Shown in pieces: positions 8,566-16,606 of a DNA stretch of 64,000 nt (position 1 is its first letter; each line of letters opens with the position of its first letter). This DNA is from Devosia ginsengisoli. Lineage in GTDB: Bacteria > Pseudomonadota > Alphaproteobacteria > Rhizobiales > Devosiaceae. The stretch lies in assembly GCF_007859655.1 (NCBI RefSeq), contig NZ_CP042304.1, positions 3,226,501 through 3,290,500 on the forward strand. Direction: 5' to 3'. A program made the translations under genes and the position numbers. The notes beneath the pieces are model-generated. The model searched no databases. It saw only the letters and a program-made list of their open reading frames with translations, and had not been told where the DNA came from.

Positions 8566-9189
8566 ATGACCGTACTCGACCGACTCTCCGGTGCGCTGGA
8601 CCGGCGCGATGAACAGCCCAATGTGGACCTGGCGGAAGATATCGTCGCCCGTGAAGACATGGCGGCGGTGGCCGAACTGGCCGCTGCCGTGCATTCGGGG
8701 CCGGCGCGGCAGGCCAATGATGCGCTCAAGGTGCTGTACGAGGTCGGCGCCCGCAATCCGGCTTTGGTGGGCGGGCAATGCCCCGTCTTTATCGAGGCGC
8801 TGAAAAGCTCCAACAACCGCAAGGTCTGGGGCGCCATGACGGCGCTGGATGCGGTGGCCGAGCAGCGCGCCGCGACTTTGGTGGCCGAATTGCCGGCCAT
8901 TATCGAAGCGGCCGACCGCGGCTCGGTGATTGCCAAGGACCATTGCAATTCAATCCTGGTGAAGCTGGCGCGGGCCGGCTATGGCGACAAGGCGGTACCG
9001 ATCCTGGTGGAGCGACTGAAACATGCCGCGCCCAACCAGTTTCCCACCTATGCCGAGCAGACGGCGACCGTCCTGACGCCGGAGCAGAAGCCTGGATTTT
9101 TGGCAGTGCTCAAGGAGCGGATCGGCAGGATTGGCCAGCAGAGCAAACGGGCGCGGGTGGAGAAGCTGCTGCGGAAGCTGAATGGGTAG
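8566..9189 (+). CDS. HEAT-repeat-like protein of unknown function
   Basis: A 207-residue all-helical, soluble protein without signal peptide. Repeating amphipathic helices (AVAELAAAVHSGPARQANDALKVLYEVG, NRKVWGAMTALDAVAE, IAKDHCNSILVKLARAG) suggest four to five HEAT-type repeats, followed by a basic C-terminus (QQSKRARVEKLLRKLNG). HEAT scaffolds usually bind proteins. No enzyme motif is visible. Small proteins of this kind occur as conserved hypotheticals in bacteria. It stands alone between repeats. Confidence 0.75.
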   Translation: MTVLDRLSGALDRRDEQPNVDLAEDIVAREDMAAVAELAAAVHSGPARQANDALKVLYEVGARNPALVGGQCPVFIEALKSSNNRKVWGAMTALDAVAEQRAATLVAELPAIIEAADRGSVIAKDHCNSILVKLARAGYGDKAVPILVERLKHAAPNQFPTYAEQTATVLTPEQKPGFLAVLKERIGRIGQQSKRARVEKLLRKLNG

Positions 9190-9199
9190 GTGCCACGCC

Positions 9200-9320
9200 C
9201 TCTCCCTCCCCCTTGTGGGGAGGGTGGCCCCGAAGGGGTCGGGTGGGGGTATCTCTCCGCGAGTCCGGCGCTCGTGACTCACCCCCACCCTCGATCCCTC
9301 CCCACAAGGGGGGAGGGAAG
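9200..9320. repeat. intergenic palindromic repeat, family C
   Basis: CTCTCCCTCCCCCTTGTGGG with GAGGGTGGCCCCGAAGG and the inverted CACCCCCACCCTCGATCCCT with CCCCACAAGGGGGGAGGG. It begins 11 bases after the HEAT-like gene and can form a long hairpin, so it may also terminate that transcript. Confidence 0.75.
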
Positions 9321-9438
9321 GACGACTGCGCTCCCTTTACCATGGCTCACGCCACCGTCATTAACCCCGCGCTCTCTCCGCCTACATCTTGCCGCCATCG
9401 CTGTGTTAACCTCCTGATAACAGTCGGGGCCGGAACAC

Positions 9439-10782
9439 ATGCAGCTCAAGCCAAACGCCTACCGCCTCAACGAAACCGTCAAGAGCGTCGAGACGATGTC
9501 GCGCTTTGCCCTGGCCGTGCTGGCACTGGCTTCGGGCGTCTATACCTATCTCGGGGTGCGCGGGCTGCTCGATGGCTCGGCCAGCTTCGTCTTCTTCGCG
9601 GCGGTGATCTATTCGGCCGCCGTATCGGTGGCCATTTACGCCTTCTGGAGCTTCATGCTGCGCTTCGTGCCGCTGGTGACTTCGGGCGTGCAGCGCATCG
9701 GGTTGTTCCTCACCATGGCGGTGGGCTGTGCCATGATCATCGCCATGTCGAGCTGGCTCAATGCGGCGGCCCTGGCCGGTTCGGCCGCGCTGGAACAGCA
9801 TATGGCGGTGACCCTGCAGGGCTATGCCGAGGATCTCGACCAGGCCCATGCCAATGCCTTGGCCAGCCAGAGCCTGCTGCCCGATGTGGAGCGCGCGGCC
9901 GAGCGCTTTGCCGGGCTGGCCGCCGATGAGCGCGAAAGCGGCGCGCTGACCGGCACGCAGGGCTCGGGCAGCGTGGTGCAATTGCTCACCCAGATGAGCG
10001 CGCAGATGAACCAGCTCGCATCAACCATTACCGGTAGCCGCGAGGAAGTGACGCTGCTGTTCGAACAGGGCTCGGCCCGGCTCGCCACGATGCGCGAACT
10101 GGTGTCGACGCCCGGCGCCATCGAGCCACGCTCCGACAGTTTCCAGGCCGAAGCGGTGCAGCTTTCCGCCGTCATCGCCGCCCTGCAGCAGACCGATGTG
10201 GCCGCTTCGGTGAAGCGTGCCTCGGCCGATCTCAGTGCCGGCTTCATCGCCCCGGTCGCCGATGGCCGCTCGGGCGATCTGGCCCTGCGGCAGGACCAGG
10301 TGATGGAAACCGTGCGGGCCTCGGTCGCCAGCCAGTCGGCGGCACTGACCACGGCAGCCGACGAAATCCTCGCCACGCCATCGGTGGAGCAGCGCCGCTT
10401 CGTGCCGCTGTCCAGCGCCGAGGCGGTGATCCGCTATTGGCAGGATTTCATCCCGAGCTGGGCCGGCGCCATTTCCATCGACCTGCTGCCCGTCGTGCTG
10501 GTCCTGGTGCTGATGATCGTGCATGACGCCATGCGCCGCGACTCCGCTTCGCTGGAAGAGGCCGAAAACATCACCGCCGCCGAAATGCTGCGCGCCATGG
10601 CGCTCTATCGCCAGATGGAGGCGGCCGGCATCGATGTGGCGACCGGACGACCCATGCCGGAGCCCGAACCCATGACGCCGGAACCGATCGAGGAAGTGGC
10701 CGAAGCGCCGACCGAAACCGGCAAGGTGACCCCCATCGATGCGGCGCAGCACAAGCGCACCGATACGACCCGCCCGGCATGA
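9439..10782 (+). CDS. Unknown membrane protein with long periplasmic or cytoplasmic helical domain
   Basis: A 447-residue protein I do not recognise. Three membrane helices lie near residues 18-36, 48-75 and 85-105 (LALAVLALASGVYTYLG-like, FVFFAAVIYSAAVSVAIYAF, IGLFLTMAVGCAMIIAMSSW). A long helical, coiled-coil-prone region of about 220 residues follows, then a fourth helix near 350 (AISIDLLPVVLVLVLMIVHD) and an acidic/proline-rich tail. The layout, short loops then a big helical domain between helices 3 and 4, recalls receptor-like sensors, but no signalling domain follows. Its stop overlaps the start of the next gene by four bases (ATGA), so the two are translationally coupled. Confidence 0.8.
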   Translation: MQLKPNAYRLNETVKSVETMSRFALAVLALASGVYTYLGVRGLLDGSASFVFFAAVIYSAAVSVAIYAFWSFMLRFVPLVTSGVQRIGLFLTMAVGCAMIIAMSSWLNAAALAGSAALEQHMAVTLQGYAEDLDQAHANALASQSLLPDVERAAERFAGLAADERESGALTGTQGSGSVVQLLTQMSAQMNQLASTITGSREEVTLLFEQGSARLATMRELVSTPGAIEPRSDSFQAEAVQLSAVIAALQQTDVAASVKRASADLSAGFIAPVADGRSGDLALRQDQVMETVRASVASQSAALTTAADEILATPSVEQRRFVPLSSAEAVIRYWQDFIPSWAGAISIDLLPVVLVLVLMIVHDAMRRDSASLEEAENITAAEMLRAMALYRQMEAAGIDVATGRPMPEPEPMTPEPIEEVAEAPTETGKVTPIDAAQHKRTDTTRPA

Positions 10783-11597
10783 AGACCGAGGCCAATGCCC
10801 GCGCCGCCAGCGAAAGCGGCTCCTTCTACCAGCGGACGGTCAGCGCCATTGCCGGTATCGAGGATGGCGCCATCCTGCGAGTGGCATTTTTCGCCCTGCT
10901 CGCCGGCACCGCCTCGGTGCTCTATGTCGACTATCGCGAACTGACCGCCAATGAGGGCGCGGCCCTGGCCATGCCCACCCGGCCCATCCTGCCGCCCTTC
11001 GATCCGGCAGGGCCTGATGATGCCAATGCGCCAAATGTAACCACCAGCCCCGAAGTGCTTGAACAGCCGCTGGAAATCGCCCTGGTGCCCGGTGGAGAAC
11101 TGCGCCTGACCGGCTCGATCGACCTCGGTTCGGCCGAGCGCTTTGCCGCCGAGATTGCGGCGCGGGGCGAATACGTAGAGACTGTGGTTCTCGATTCGCC
11201 CGGAGGATCGGTCGTGGATGCGCTCGCCATAGGCAGTCTGATCCATGAAAAGGGCCTTGCCACCAAGGTCGCTGCCGGCTCCCTTTGCGCCTCGTCCTGC
11301 CCCATCATCTTCGCCTCGGGCAAGGTTCGGATCGCCAGCGCAGAATCGGCCATCGGCGTGCACCAGATCTATGCCGCAGCCCTGTCGGGCGAGCCGCAGA
11401 ATGCGCTGCGCGTCGCCGGCACGGCCATGAGCGACGCCCAGACCACCACTGCCGAGATCATCAGCCACCTGACGAAAACGGGCGTAGACCCGGCGCTCTG
11501 GCTGCATGCGCTCGAAACCCCGCCGGACCGGCTCTACTACTTCAACCAAGAGGAGATGACGCGTCTCAACCTTGTCACCGAACTGGACGACAATTGA
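10779..11597 (+). CDS. Membrane-anchored periplasmic ClpP-fold protein (COG3904-like)
   Basis: A 272-residue protein with one N-terminal membrane helix (about 32-48) and a ClpP/crotonase-fold domain. Seen are ETVVLDSPGGSVVDALAIG (oxyanion-hole strand), AGSLCASSCPIIFASG (nucleophile region with Ser) and SAIGVHQIYAAA with the candidate catalytic His. This matches the predicted periplasmic proteases of COG3904. The serine and histidine are in place, so it could be an active peptidase, but this is inferred from motifs. Coupled by an ATGA overlap to the unknown membrane protein upstream; the pair probably works together at the inner membrane. Confidence 0.8.
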   Translation: MKTEANARAASESGSFYQRTVSAIAGIEDGAILRVAFFALLAGTASVLYVDYRELTANEGAALAMPTRPILPPFDPAGPDDANAPNVTTSPEVLEQPLEIALVPGGELRLTGSIDLGSAERFAAEIAARGEYVETVVLDSPGGSVVDALAIGSLIHEKGLATKVAAGSLCASSCPIIFASGKVRIASAESAIGVHQIYAAALSGEPQNALRVAGTAMSDAQTTTAEIISHLTKTGVDPALWLHALETPPDRLYYFNQEEMTRLNLVTELDDN

Positions 11598-11671
11598 TCC
11601 CATAGCGGGGAACCGGTGGAGGACCGGGCCCGTTTTACGAGGTTAGTAACCATATCTGCAGGGGAGGCCAC

Positions 11672-11962
11672 ATGACCCAGATTCACACGCTTACGCGCCA
11701 TCGCGACATCCAGAACTGGGTGACCGACCGGCACGGCATTCCGGCAATAGCCCGGGTGCGCAATCGCTTCGGCGAAGAGCGCGCCCAGCTCAAGCTGAGC
11801 TTCCAGCGGCGCCTGAAACCGCAGATGGAAAGCCAGGACGACGGCATGAGCCCCTGCTCATGGACGGCATGGCTGGCCGAACTGGACCGCCAGCAACTGG
11901 CACTCAAGGTCGATCTGGCGGCGGACGATTTTGAACTGGTGGATCGCAGCCAGGCGAATTGA
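11672..11962 (+). CDS. Small conserved hypothetical protein
   Basis: A 96-residue soluble protein, MTQIHTLTRHRDIQNWVTDR onward, with no recognisable domain. The composition is basic in the middle (FQRRLKPQM) and acidic at the end. A strong GGGGAGG ribosome-binding site sits before ATG 11672, which together with the codon bias supports a real gene. It follows the ClpP-fold gene by 74 bases, so could belong to the same transcript. Confidence 0.7.
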   Translation: MTQIHTLTRHRDIQNWVTDRHGIPAIARVRNRFGEERAQLKLSFQRRLKPQMESQDDGMSPCSWTAWLAELDRQQLALKVDLAADDFELVDRSQAN

Positions 11963-12004
11963 GTTCGTAACGAAGCCCCCCTATTTGACCCACCCACAAT
12001 CGCT

Positions 12005-12080
12005 TCCCCCGGACTTGATCCGGGGGTCATTCGCCGCTTGTACCGAGGGAAGAGTGACCCGCGGATCAAGTCCGCGGGAG
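12005..12080. repeat. intergenic palindromic repeat, family E
   Basis: CCCCCGGACTTGATCCGGGG and GTGACCCGCGGATCAAGTCC with GCGGG are two hairpins sharing the GACTTGATCCG core in opposite orientation. A related element with TCATCCCGGCCTTGAGCCGG is at 53297. The rest of 11963-12191 holds nothing recognisable. Confidence 0.7.
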
Positions 12081-12191
12081 GCGCCGGTGAATGTGGTGAG
12101 ATCGTGGGTGCCCCGGGCACCCAACCCAAGCAGCATTGCCCAATTCCCCATCTTCTGACTCTATGCGGGTTAACAGGAACAACCCGCTCGC

Positions 12192-12854
12192 ATGACCCGC
12201 TCCCAGATCGCCCTTGTCCTGCATGCACTGGTGCTGATCGCGGCGCTGGCCTTCATCGTGCCTGTTCTGACCGAAGCGTTGGGCGGACCGCGGGGCTTTC
12301 TGTTGTCCCTGCTGGTCTATTGGCTGGGCTTCTGCCTGCCGGTGATTTTCTTCCATGTGCGGGGGCGCCGAAGCCCGCAGCTCTTTTCGGAAAAGCTGGC
12401 CTGGCGCGACTGGTTCGTGCCGGGACTGTTGCTGCTGCAGGTCGGCGCCGTGGGCCTGGTGGCCTTCGTGCCCAATACGGCTTTGCTGACCACGCATGGC
12501 GCGATGCTGGCCGGGCTGGTGGCGCTGATCAATGGACCATTGGAGGAAGCGGCCTGGCGCGGCGGCTTCCTGACCCGCTTTGCCGAACGACCCCGACTGG
12601 GTTTCGTGCTGAGCCTGGTGCTGTTCACCGCCTGGCATGTGCCGCTGGCGCTGAGTCACGGCATCACCTTTGACGGTGGCTGGCTTTACCTGGTCGGCGG
12701 CGCGGCGGCCCTCGGCCTGATCTGGAGCTGGATCGCCTGGCGCACCGGCTCGATCTTCTGGACGGCGCTAGCGCATGTCCTGACCAATGCGCTGACCTTC
12801 TGGGTGCTGTTCGACACCAATGGCTTCTTGGCTGCCCTCAGCTACCAGCCGTAA
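12192..12854 (+). CDS. CPBP family intramembrane glutamic endopeptidase
   Basis: A 220-residue polytopic membrane protein of the CPBP (CaaX protease/bacteriocin-processing, Abi) family. All three signature motifs are seen in order: EEAAWRGGF (EExxxR), FTAWHVPLAL (FxxxH) and ALAHVLTNALTF (HxxxN), each in or beside a membrane helix, so it should be catalytically competent. Its substrate is unknown; bacterial members act in peptide processing or immunity. The stop overlaps the 3' end of the convergent Rnk-like gene by 13 bases. Confidence 0.9.
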   Translation: MTRSQIALVLHALVLIAALAFIVPVLTEALGGPRGFLLSLLVYWLGFCLPVIFFHVRGRRSPQLFSEKLAWRDWFVPGLLLLQVGAVGLVAFVPNTALLTTHGAMLAGLVALINGPLEEAAWRGGFLTRFAERPRLGFVLSLVLFTAWHVPLALSHGITFDGGWLYLVGGAAALGLIWSWIAWRTGSIFWTALAHVLTNALTFWVLFDTNGFLAALSYQP

Positions 12855-13237
12855 TCGAGCACGGTCAGCGAGCGGGTGCGGCCGTCATCGAGCCATTCGA
12901 TGGATGAATTGCGGCGCATGCCGATCAGCGCGGCGCCGACCGGCCCCAGGATCGGCACGCTGCCCTTTTCGCCAAAGGCGCGGTTGGGATAGATCAGCCG
13001 CCCGATTCGCGTCAGCGGCTCCTCGTCGAGCCGGAACATGACGCGATGGCCCATAGAGACGCCGGCCGGGTCCCATGGCTGGCAAACCTCGGCGCGGTTC
13101 AGCTCGCGCTCCAGATAAGCCGAGACATAGGGCATGGTCATGCTGACCCGCTCGGCGAGCAGCATGACGCGATTATAGTCGTCAGAATTGACCAGGATTT
13201 CAGGCAGCGGCTGCGAGGGGAACACGTCTGGGCTCAT
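12842..13237 (-). CDS. GreA/GreB C-terminal-domain protein (Rnk-like)
   Basis: A 131-residue protein similar to the regulator of nucleoside diphosphate kinase, Rnk: a short N-terminal helix pair (DDYNRVMLLAERVSM) followed by the FKBP-like GreA/B C-terminal domain (VSMGHRVMFRLDE, RLIYPNRAFGEKGSVPILGP with VGAALIG). Such proteins bind RNA polymerase in the secondary channel; lacking the long coiled coil with acidic tip they compete with Gre factors rather than cleave RNA. Soluble. Convergent with, and overlapping by 13 bases, the CPBP gene. Confidence 0.8.
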   Translation of the reverse strand: MSPDVFPSQPLPEILVNSDDYNRVMLLAERVSMTMPYVSAYLERELNRAEVCQPWDPAGVSMGHRVMFRLDEEPLTRIGRLIYPNRAFGEKGSVPILGPVGAALIGMRRNSSIEWLDDGRTRSLTVLDYGW

Positions 13238-13405
13238 AGGTTCGTCATATCACGACTTTGCTGATGGAAAAATGCACCGTCAATAGGCGAAAAGCATCAA
13301 ATCTGAGCAACTTGTGTCAGCTTTATTGACCTAAGCGCGCCGCCGTGGCAGATCAGTGCCGCATATTTATGCGTTATGCACATTTTCCGCTCATAGGGGC
13401 TAACC

Positions 13406-14672
13406 ATGACCGACGACACCCTGCTAGACCGCGCCTTGATCCGGCTCGAAGAGGCTGCAAGCCACCTCCAGATCGACCAGGATGTCATCGAGAAACTCAA
13501 ATACCCGCGCGAGACCACCAAGACGCGCCTGCTGATCCGCATGGATGACGGCTCGCGCAAATCGTTCCTGGCCTGGCGCTGCCGCTATGACGATACGCGC
13601 GGCCCCACCAAGGGCGGCATCCGCTTCCATCCGGACAGCACCATCGAGGAAGTCGAAACGCTCGCCTTCTGGATGACCTTCAAATGCGCCGTGATGAACC
13701 TGCCCTATGGCGGCGGCAAGGGCGCCGTGCGGGTCGACCCGCATGCTCTGTCCAAGACCGAGCTGGAGCGCCTGTCGCGCGCCTATATGCAGGCCTTTGC
13801 CAGCACGGTCGGTCCCGACCGCGATATTCCGGCACCCGACGTCTATACCAATGCCATGATCATGGGCTGGATGGCCGACGAATATAACCAGATCACCGGT
13901 TCGGTTTCGCCCGCCGTCATCACCGGCAAGCCGATTGCGCTCGGCGGCTCACTGGGCCGCAACGACGCCACCGCGCGCGGCGGCTTCTATCTGGTGCGCC
14001 ACCTGGCGCAGGAACTGGGCCTCTCCGGTTCGCGCACCGTCGCCATCCAGGGCTTCGGCAATGCCGGCCAATATTTCGCCCAGTTGGCCGATGAGGACGG
14101 CAACAAGATCGTTGCGGTGTCCGATTCCCACCGGCGCCATCCACAAGCCCGACGGGCTGGACGTGGCGCGGCTGATCGAAGGCAAGAATGCCGGCCGGCA
14201 CGTTGCCGACATGGCTGCCGAACTGGGCGCCACGGTTATCCCCTCCGATGACCTGATCGCCGTCGAAGCCGACCTGCTGGTGCCCGCTGCGCTGGAAGAA
14301 ATGATCACCGCTGACAATGCTGCCTCGATCAAGGCCAAGGTGGTGCTGGAACTGGCCAATGGCCCGGTAACCTCGGAAGCCGACAAGATCCTGACCGACA
14401 AGGGCATTGTCGTGCTGCCCGACATCCTGGCCAATGCCGGCGGCGTCACCGTCTCCTATTTCGAATGGGTGCAGAACCGCCAGGGCTTCTACTGGGACCT
14501 CGAAGAGATCCATGCCCGCCTCAAGAAGATGATGGAGCGCGAAGGCCGCGCCGTCTGGGCCATTGCCCAGGATCGCAGCGTCTCGGTGCGCTCGGCCGCC
14601 TATATCCACGCACTGGGGCGCCTGGCCACCGCCATCGAGGCGCACGGCACCCAGCCCTTCTTCGCTGGCTGA
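13406..14672 (+). pseudogene. Glu/Leu/Phe/Val dehydrogenase (glutamate dehydrogenase), frameshifted
   Basis: With one base removed this is a normal 421-residue glutamate dehydrogenase interconverting glutamate and 2-oxoglutarate. The N-terminal half is in the first frame, with GPTKGGIRFHPD and the catalytic Lys in NLPYGGGKGAV, then the Rossmann motif VAIQGFGNAGQYFAQL. At about 14127-14129 the frame shifts in a CCC run: IVAVSDS should continue as TGAIHKPDGLDVARLIEGK, which lies in another frame to TGA 14672. The C-terminal half is otherwise intact ([20 protein letters not shown]). If real, the lesion removes half of the NAD domain. If a sequencing error, the gene is functional. A strong terminator follows. 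Confidence 0.88.
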
Positions 14673-14696
14673 AGCGAAGCACAACGCTGAACGCGC

Positions 14697-14723
14697 AAAA
14701 GCCGGCCTTCGGGCCGGCTTTTT
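14697..14723 (+). terminator. rho-independent terminator of the glutamate dehydrogenase gene
   Basis: A-tract, then a perfect 7-bp stem GCCGGCC-TTCG-GGCCGGC (14701-14718), then a T run. It lies 24 bases after the stop codon and is a textbook terminator, with the complementary A-tract on the other side. Confidence 0.93.
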
Positions 14724-14827
14724 CGTGTCCGGCAGGACCGATCCAGCCCTGCACACCCTTGCACAGCGGGCCAAAATGCCTCTATGTGCGCGGCAAAGGC
14801 GTAACCACCAGTACGGCGAGGATTTTC

Positions 14828-15928
14828 ATGGCCACCCATTCCCTATTCCTGCTGCCCGGCGACGGCATCGGCACCGAGATCATGCTCGAGGTGGAGAAGC
14901 TGATCAAATGGACCAATTCCGAACAGCTCACCGATTTCTCGACCGATGCGGGCCTGGCCGGCGGCTCGGCCTATGACAAGTATCAGGTGGCCATCACCGA
15001 CGAGGACACCGAAAAGGCTAAGGCCGCCGATGCAGTGATCTTCGGCGCCGTGGGCGGGCCGAAATGGGACGATGTGCCCTATGAGCACCGCCCGGAAGCC
15101 GCTTTGCTGCGCCTGCGCAAGGAAATGGCCGTTTTCGCCAATCTGCGTCCCGCCATCTGCTACCCGGCACTGGCCGACGCCTCCTCGCTCAAGCGCGAAC
15201 TGGTGGAAGGCCTCGATATCCTGATCGTGCGCGAGCTGACCGGCGGCGTCTATTTCGGCGAGCCCAAGACCATTACCGATCTCGAGAATGGCCAGAAGCG
15301 CGCCGTGGATACCCAGGTCTACGAGACCTATGAAATCGACCGCATCGCCCGCGTCGCCTTCGACCTGGCCCGCACCCGCAACAACAAGGTGCATTCGGCC
15401 GACAAGAAGAATGTCATGAAGTCCGGCGTGCTGTGGGACGAAGTGGTCAAGGGCGTCGGCAAGGACTATGCCGATGTCGAGCTGCACCACATCCTTGCCG
15501 ATAACGCGGCCATGCAGCTGGTGCGCAACCCCAAGCAGTTCGACGTGATGGTGACCGACAACCTGTTCGGCGACATTCTTTCGGACGTCGCGGCCATGCT
15601 GACCGGTTCGCTCGGCATGCTGCCTTCGGCTTCGCTTGGTTCGCCCGATCCGGCCACCGGCAAGCGCAAGGCCTTCTACGAGCCCGTGCACGGCTCGGCG
15701 CCTGACATTGCCGGCAAGGGCATTGCCAATCCGATCGCCATGATCGCCTCGGTCGCCATGGCCCTGCGCTACAGCTTCGGCATGATCGAGCTGGCAACCA
15801 AGATCGAGAACGCCATTTCGGCCGTGCTGTCGGACGGTCTGCGCACCGGCGATATCGCCCAGGACAATCGCAAGACGGTCGGTACGGAAGAAATGGGCGC
15901 GGCGATTTTGGCTAAATTGAAAGCCTAA
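14828..15928 (+). CDS. leuB: 3-isopropylmalate dehydrogenase
   Basis: A 366-residue LeuB, which oxidatively decarboxylates 3-isopropylmalate with NAD in leucine synthesis. Evidence is [12 protein letters not shown] at the N-terminus, [31 protein letters not shown] and the metal-binding [21 protein letters not shown] segment, then [19 protein letters not shown] near the C-terminus for the adenine site. The frame is open further upstream, but ATG 14828 gives the usual family length and falls after the preceding terminator. Monocistronic. Confidence 0.96.
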   Translation: MATHSLFLLPGDGIGTEIMLEVEKLIKWTNSEQLTDFSTDAGLAGGSAYDKYQVAITDEDTEKAKAADAVIFGAVGGPKWDDVPYEHRPEAALLRLRKEMAVFANLRPAICYPALADASSLKRELVEGLDILIVRELTGGVYFGEPKTITDLENGQKRAVDTQVYETYEIDRIARVAFDLARTRNNKVHSADKKNVMKSGVLWDEVVKGVGKDYADVELHHILADNAAMQLVRNPKQFDVMVTDNLFGDILSDVAAMLTGSLGMLPSASLGSPDPATGKRKAFYEPVHGSAPDIAGKGIANPIAMIASVAMALRYSFGMIELATKIENAISAVLSDGLRTGDIAQDNRKTVGTEEMGAAILAKLKA

Positions 15929-15940
15929 ACCCCTCAGTCG

Positions 15941-16046
15941 ACACCCTCCCCCTTGCGGGGAGGGATCAAGGGTGGGGGGCGGTTGGCCCCAATTCCATCG
16001 TGGCTCTCGACACCCCCTCCTAGCCTCCCCCGTCAAGGGGGAGGTA
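15941..16046. repeat. intergenic palindromic repeats, families C and B-like
   Basis: CACCCTCCCCCTTGCGGGGA with GGGATCAAGGGTGGGGG (family C) followed by CACCCCCTCCTAGCCTCCCC with CGTCAAGGGGGAGG. It lies between convergent leuB and rpsP. Confidence 0.65.
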
Positions 16047-16084
16047 CCGCGCAGTGGCTGTGACGACATCGCACTCAAAAACAA

Positions 16085-16114
16085 AAAAGCCCCGGCGCTC
16101 GCGCGCCGGGGCTT
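16085..16114 (-). terminator. rho-independent terminator after rpsP
   Basis: Perfect 10-bp stem GCCCCGGCGC-TCGC-GCGCCGGGGC (16089-16112), followed on the minus strand by a run of six T (AAAAAA at 16083-16088). It ends the ffh-rpsP transcript and sits 22 bases after the rpsP stop. Confidence 0.93.
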
Positions 16115-16134
16115 TCGTATTTTCGGCGCCGGAC

Positions 16135-16575
16135 TTACTCGGCGGTGGTTTCCGCAGCAGCTTCCTCGGCGGCCGGGGTTTCCACGGGAGCTTCTTCGAC
16201 CGGAGCTTCCTTGGGGGCGTTCTTGGCTTCTTCGATGGCGGCAGCCTTGGCGGCCTTGTCTTCGGCGCGCTGGGTGGCCTTCTCGCCCGGCTTGGCCTTG
16301 TTCGGGTTGTTGCGCGCATCGCGCTTGGCAACGCCGGCCACGTCGAGGAAGCGCAGCACGCGGTCGGTCGGCTGGGCGCCGACATCGAGCCAATGCTTGG
16401 CGCGCTCGGTGTTCAGCACGACGCGGTTTTCCGCATCCTTGGCCAGCAGCGGGTTGAACGTGCCGAGCTTCTCGATGAAGCGGCCGTCGCGGGGCGAACG
16501 GGCATCGGCAACGACGATGTGGTAGAACGGGCGCTTCTTGGTGCCACCACGGGCGAGACGGAGCTTGAGGGCCAT
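16135..16575 (-). CDS. rpsP: 30S ribosomal protein S16 with long acidic tail
   Basis: The first ~80 residues are a standard S16 ([40 protein letters not shown]). A ~65-residue tail rich in Ala, Glu, Lys and Pro follows, giving 146 residues against about 80-90 in most bacteria. Such tails are common in alphaproteobacterial S16. It lies 31 bases downstream of ffh. A terminator directly follows, so rimM-trmD-rplS, which often follow rpsP, are not in this operon. Confidence 0.96.
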   Translation of the reverse strand: MALKLRLARGGTKKRPFYHIVVADARSPRDGRFIEKLGTFNPLLAKDAENRVVLNTERAKHWLDVGAQPTDRVLRFLDVAGVAKRDARNNPNKAKPGEKATQRAEDKAAKAAAIEEAKNAPKEAPVEEAPVETPAAEEAAAETTAE

Positions 16576-16606
16576 TTTCTTGGTATCCTAGGTTTGGTTG
16601 AAACGA

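Noticed and set aside
13326..13331. TTGACC as -35 box for the glutamate dehydrogenase gene
   Set aside because: No acceptable -10 hexamer lies 16-18 bases downstream.
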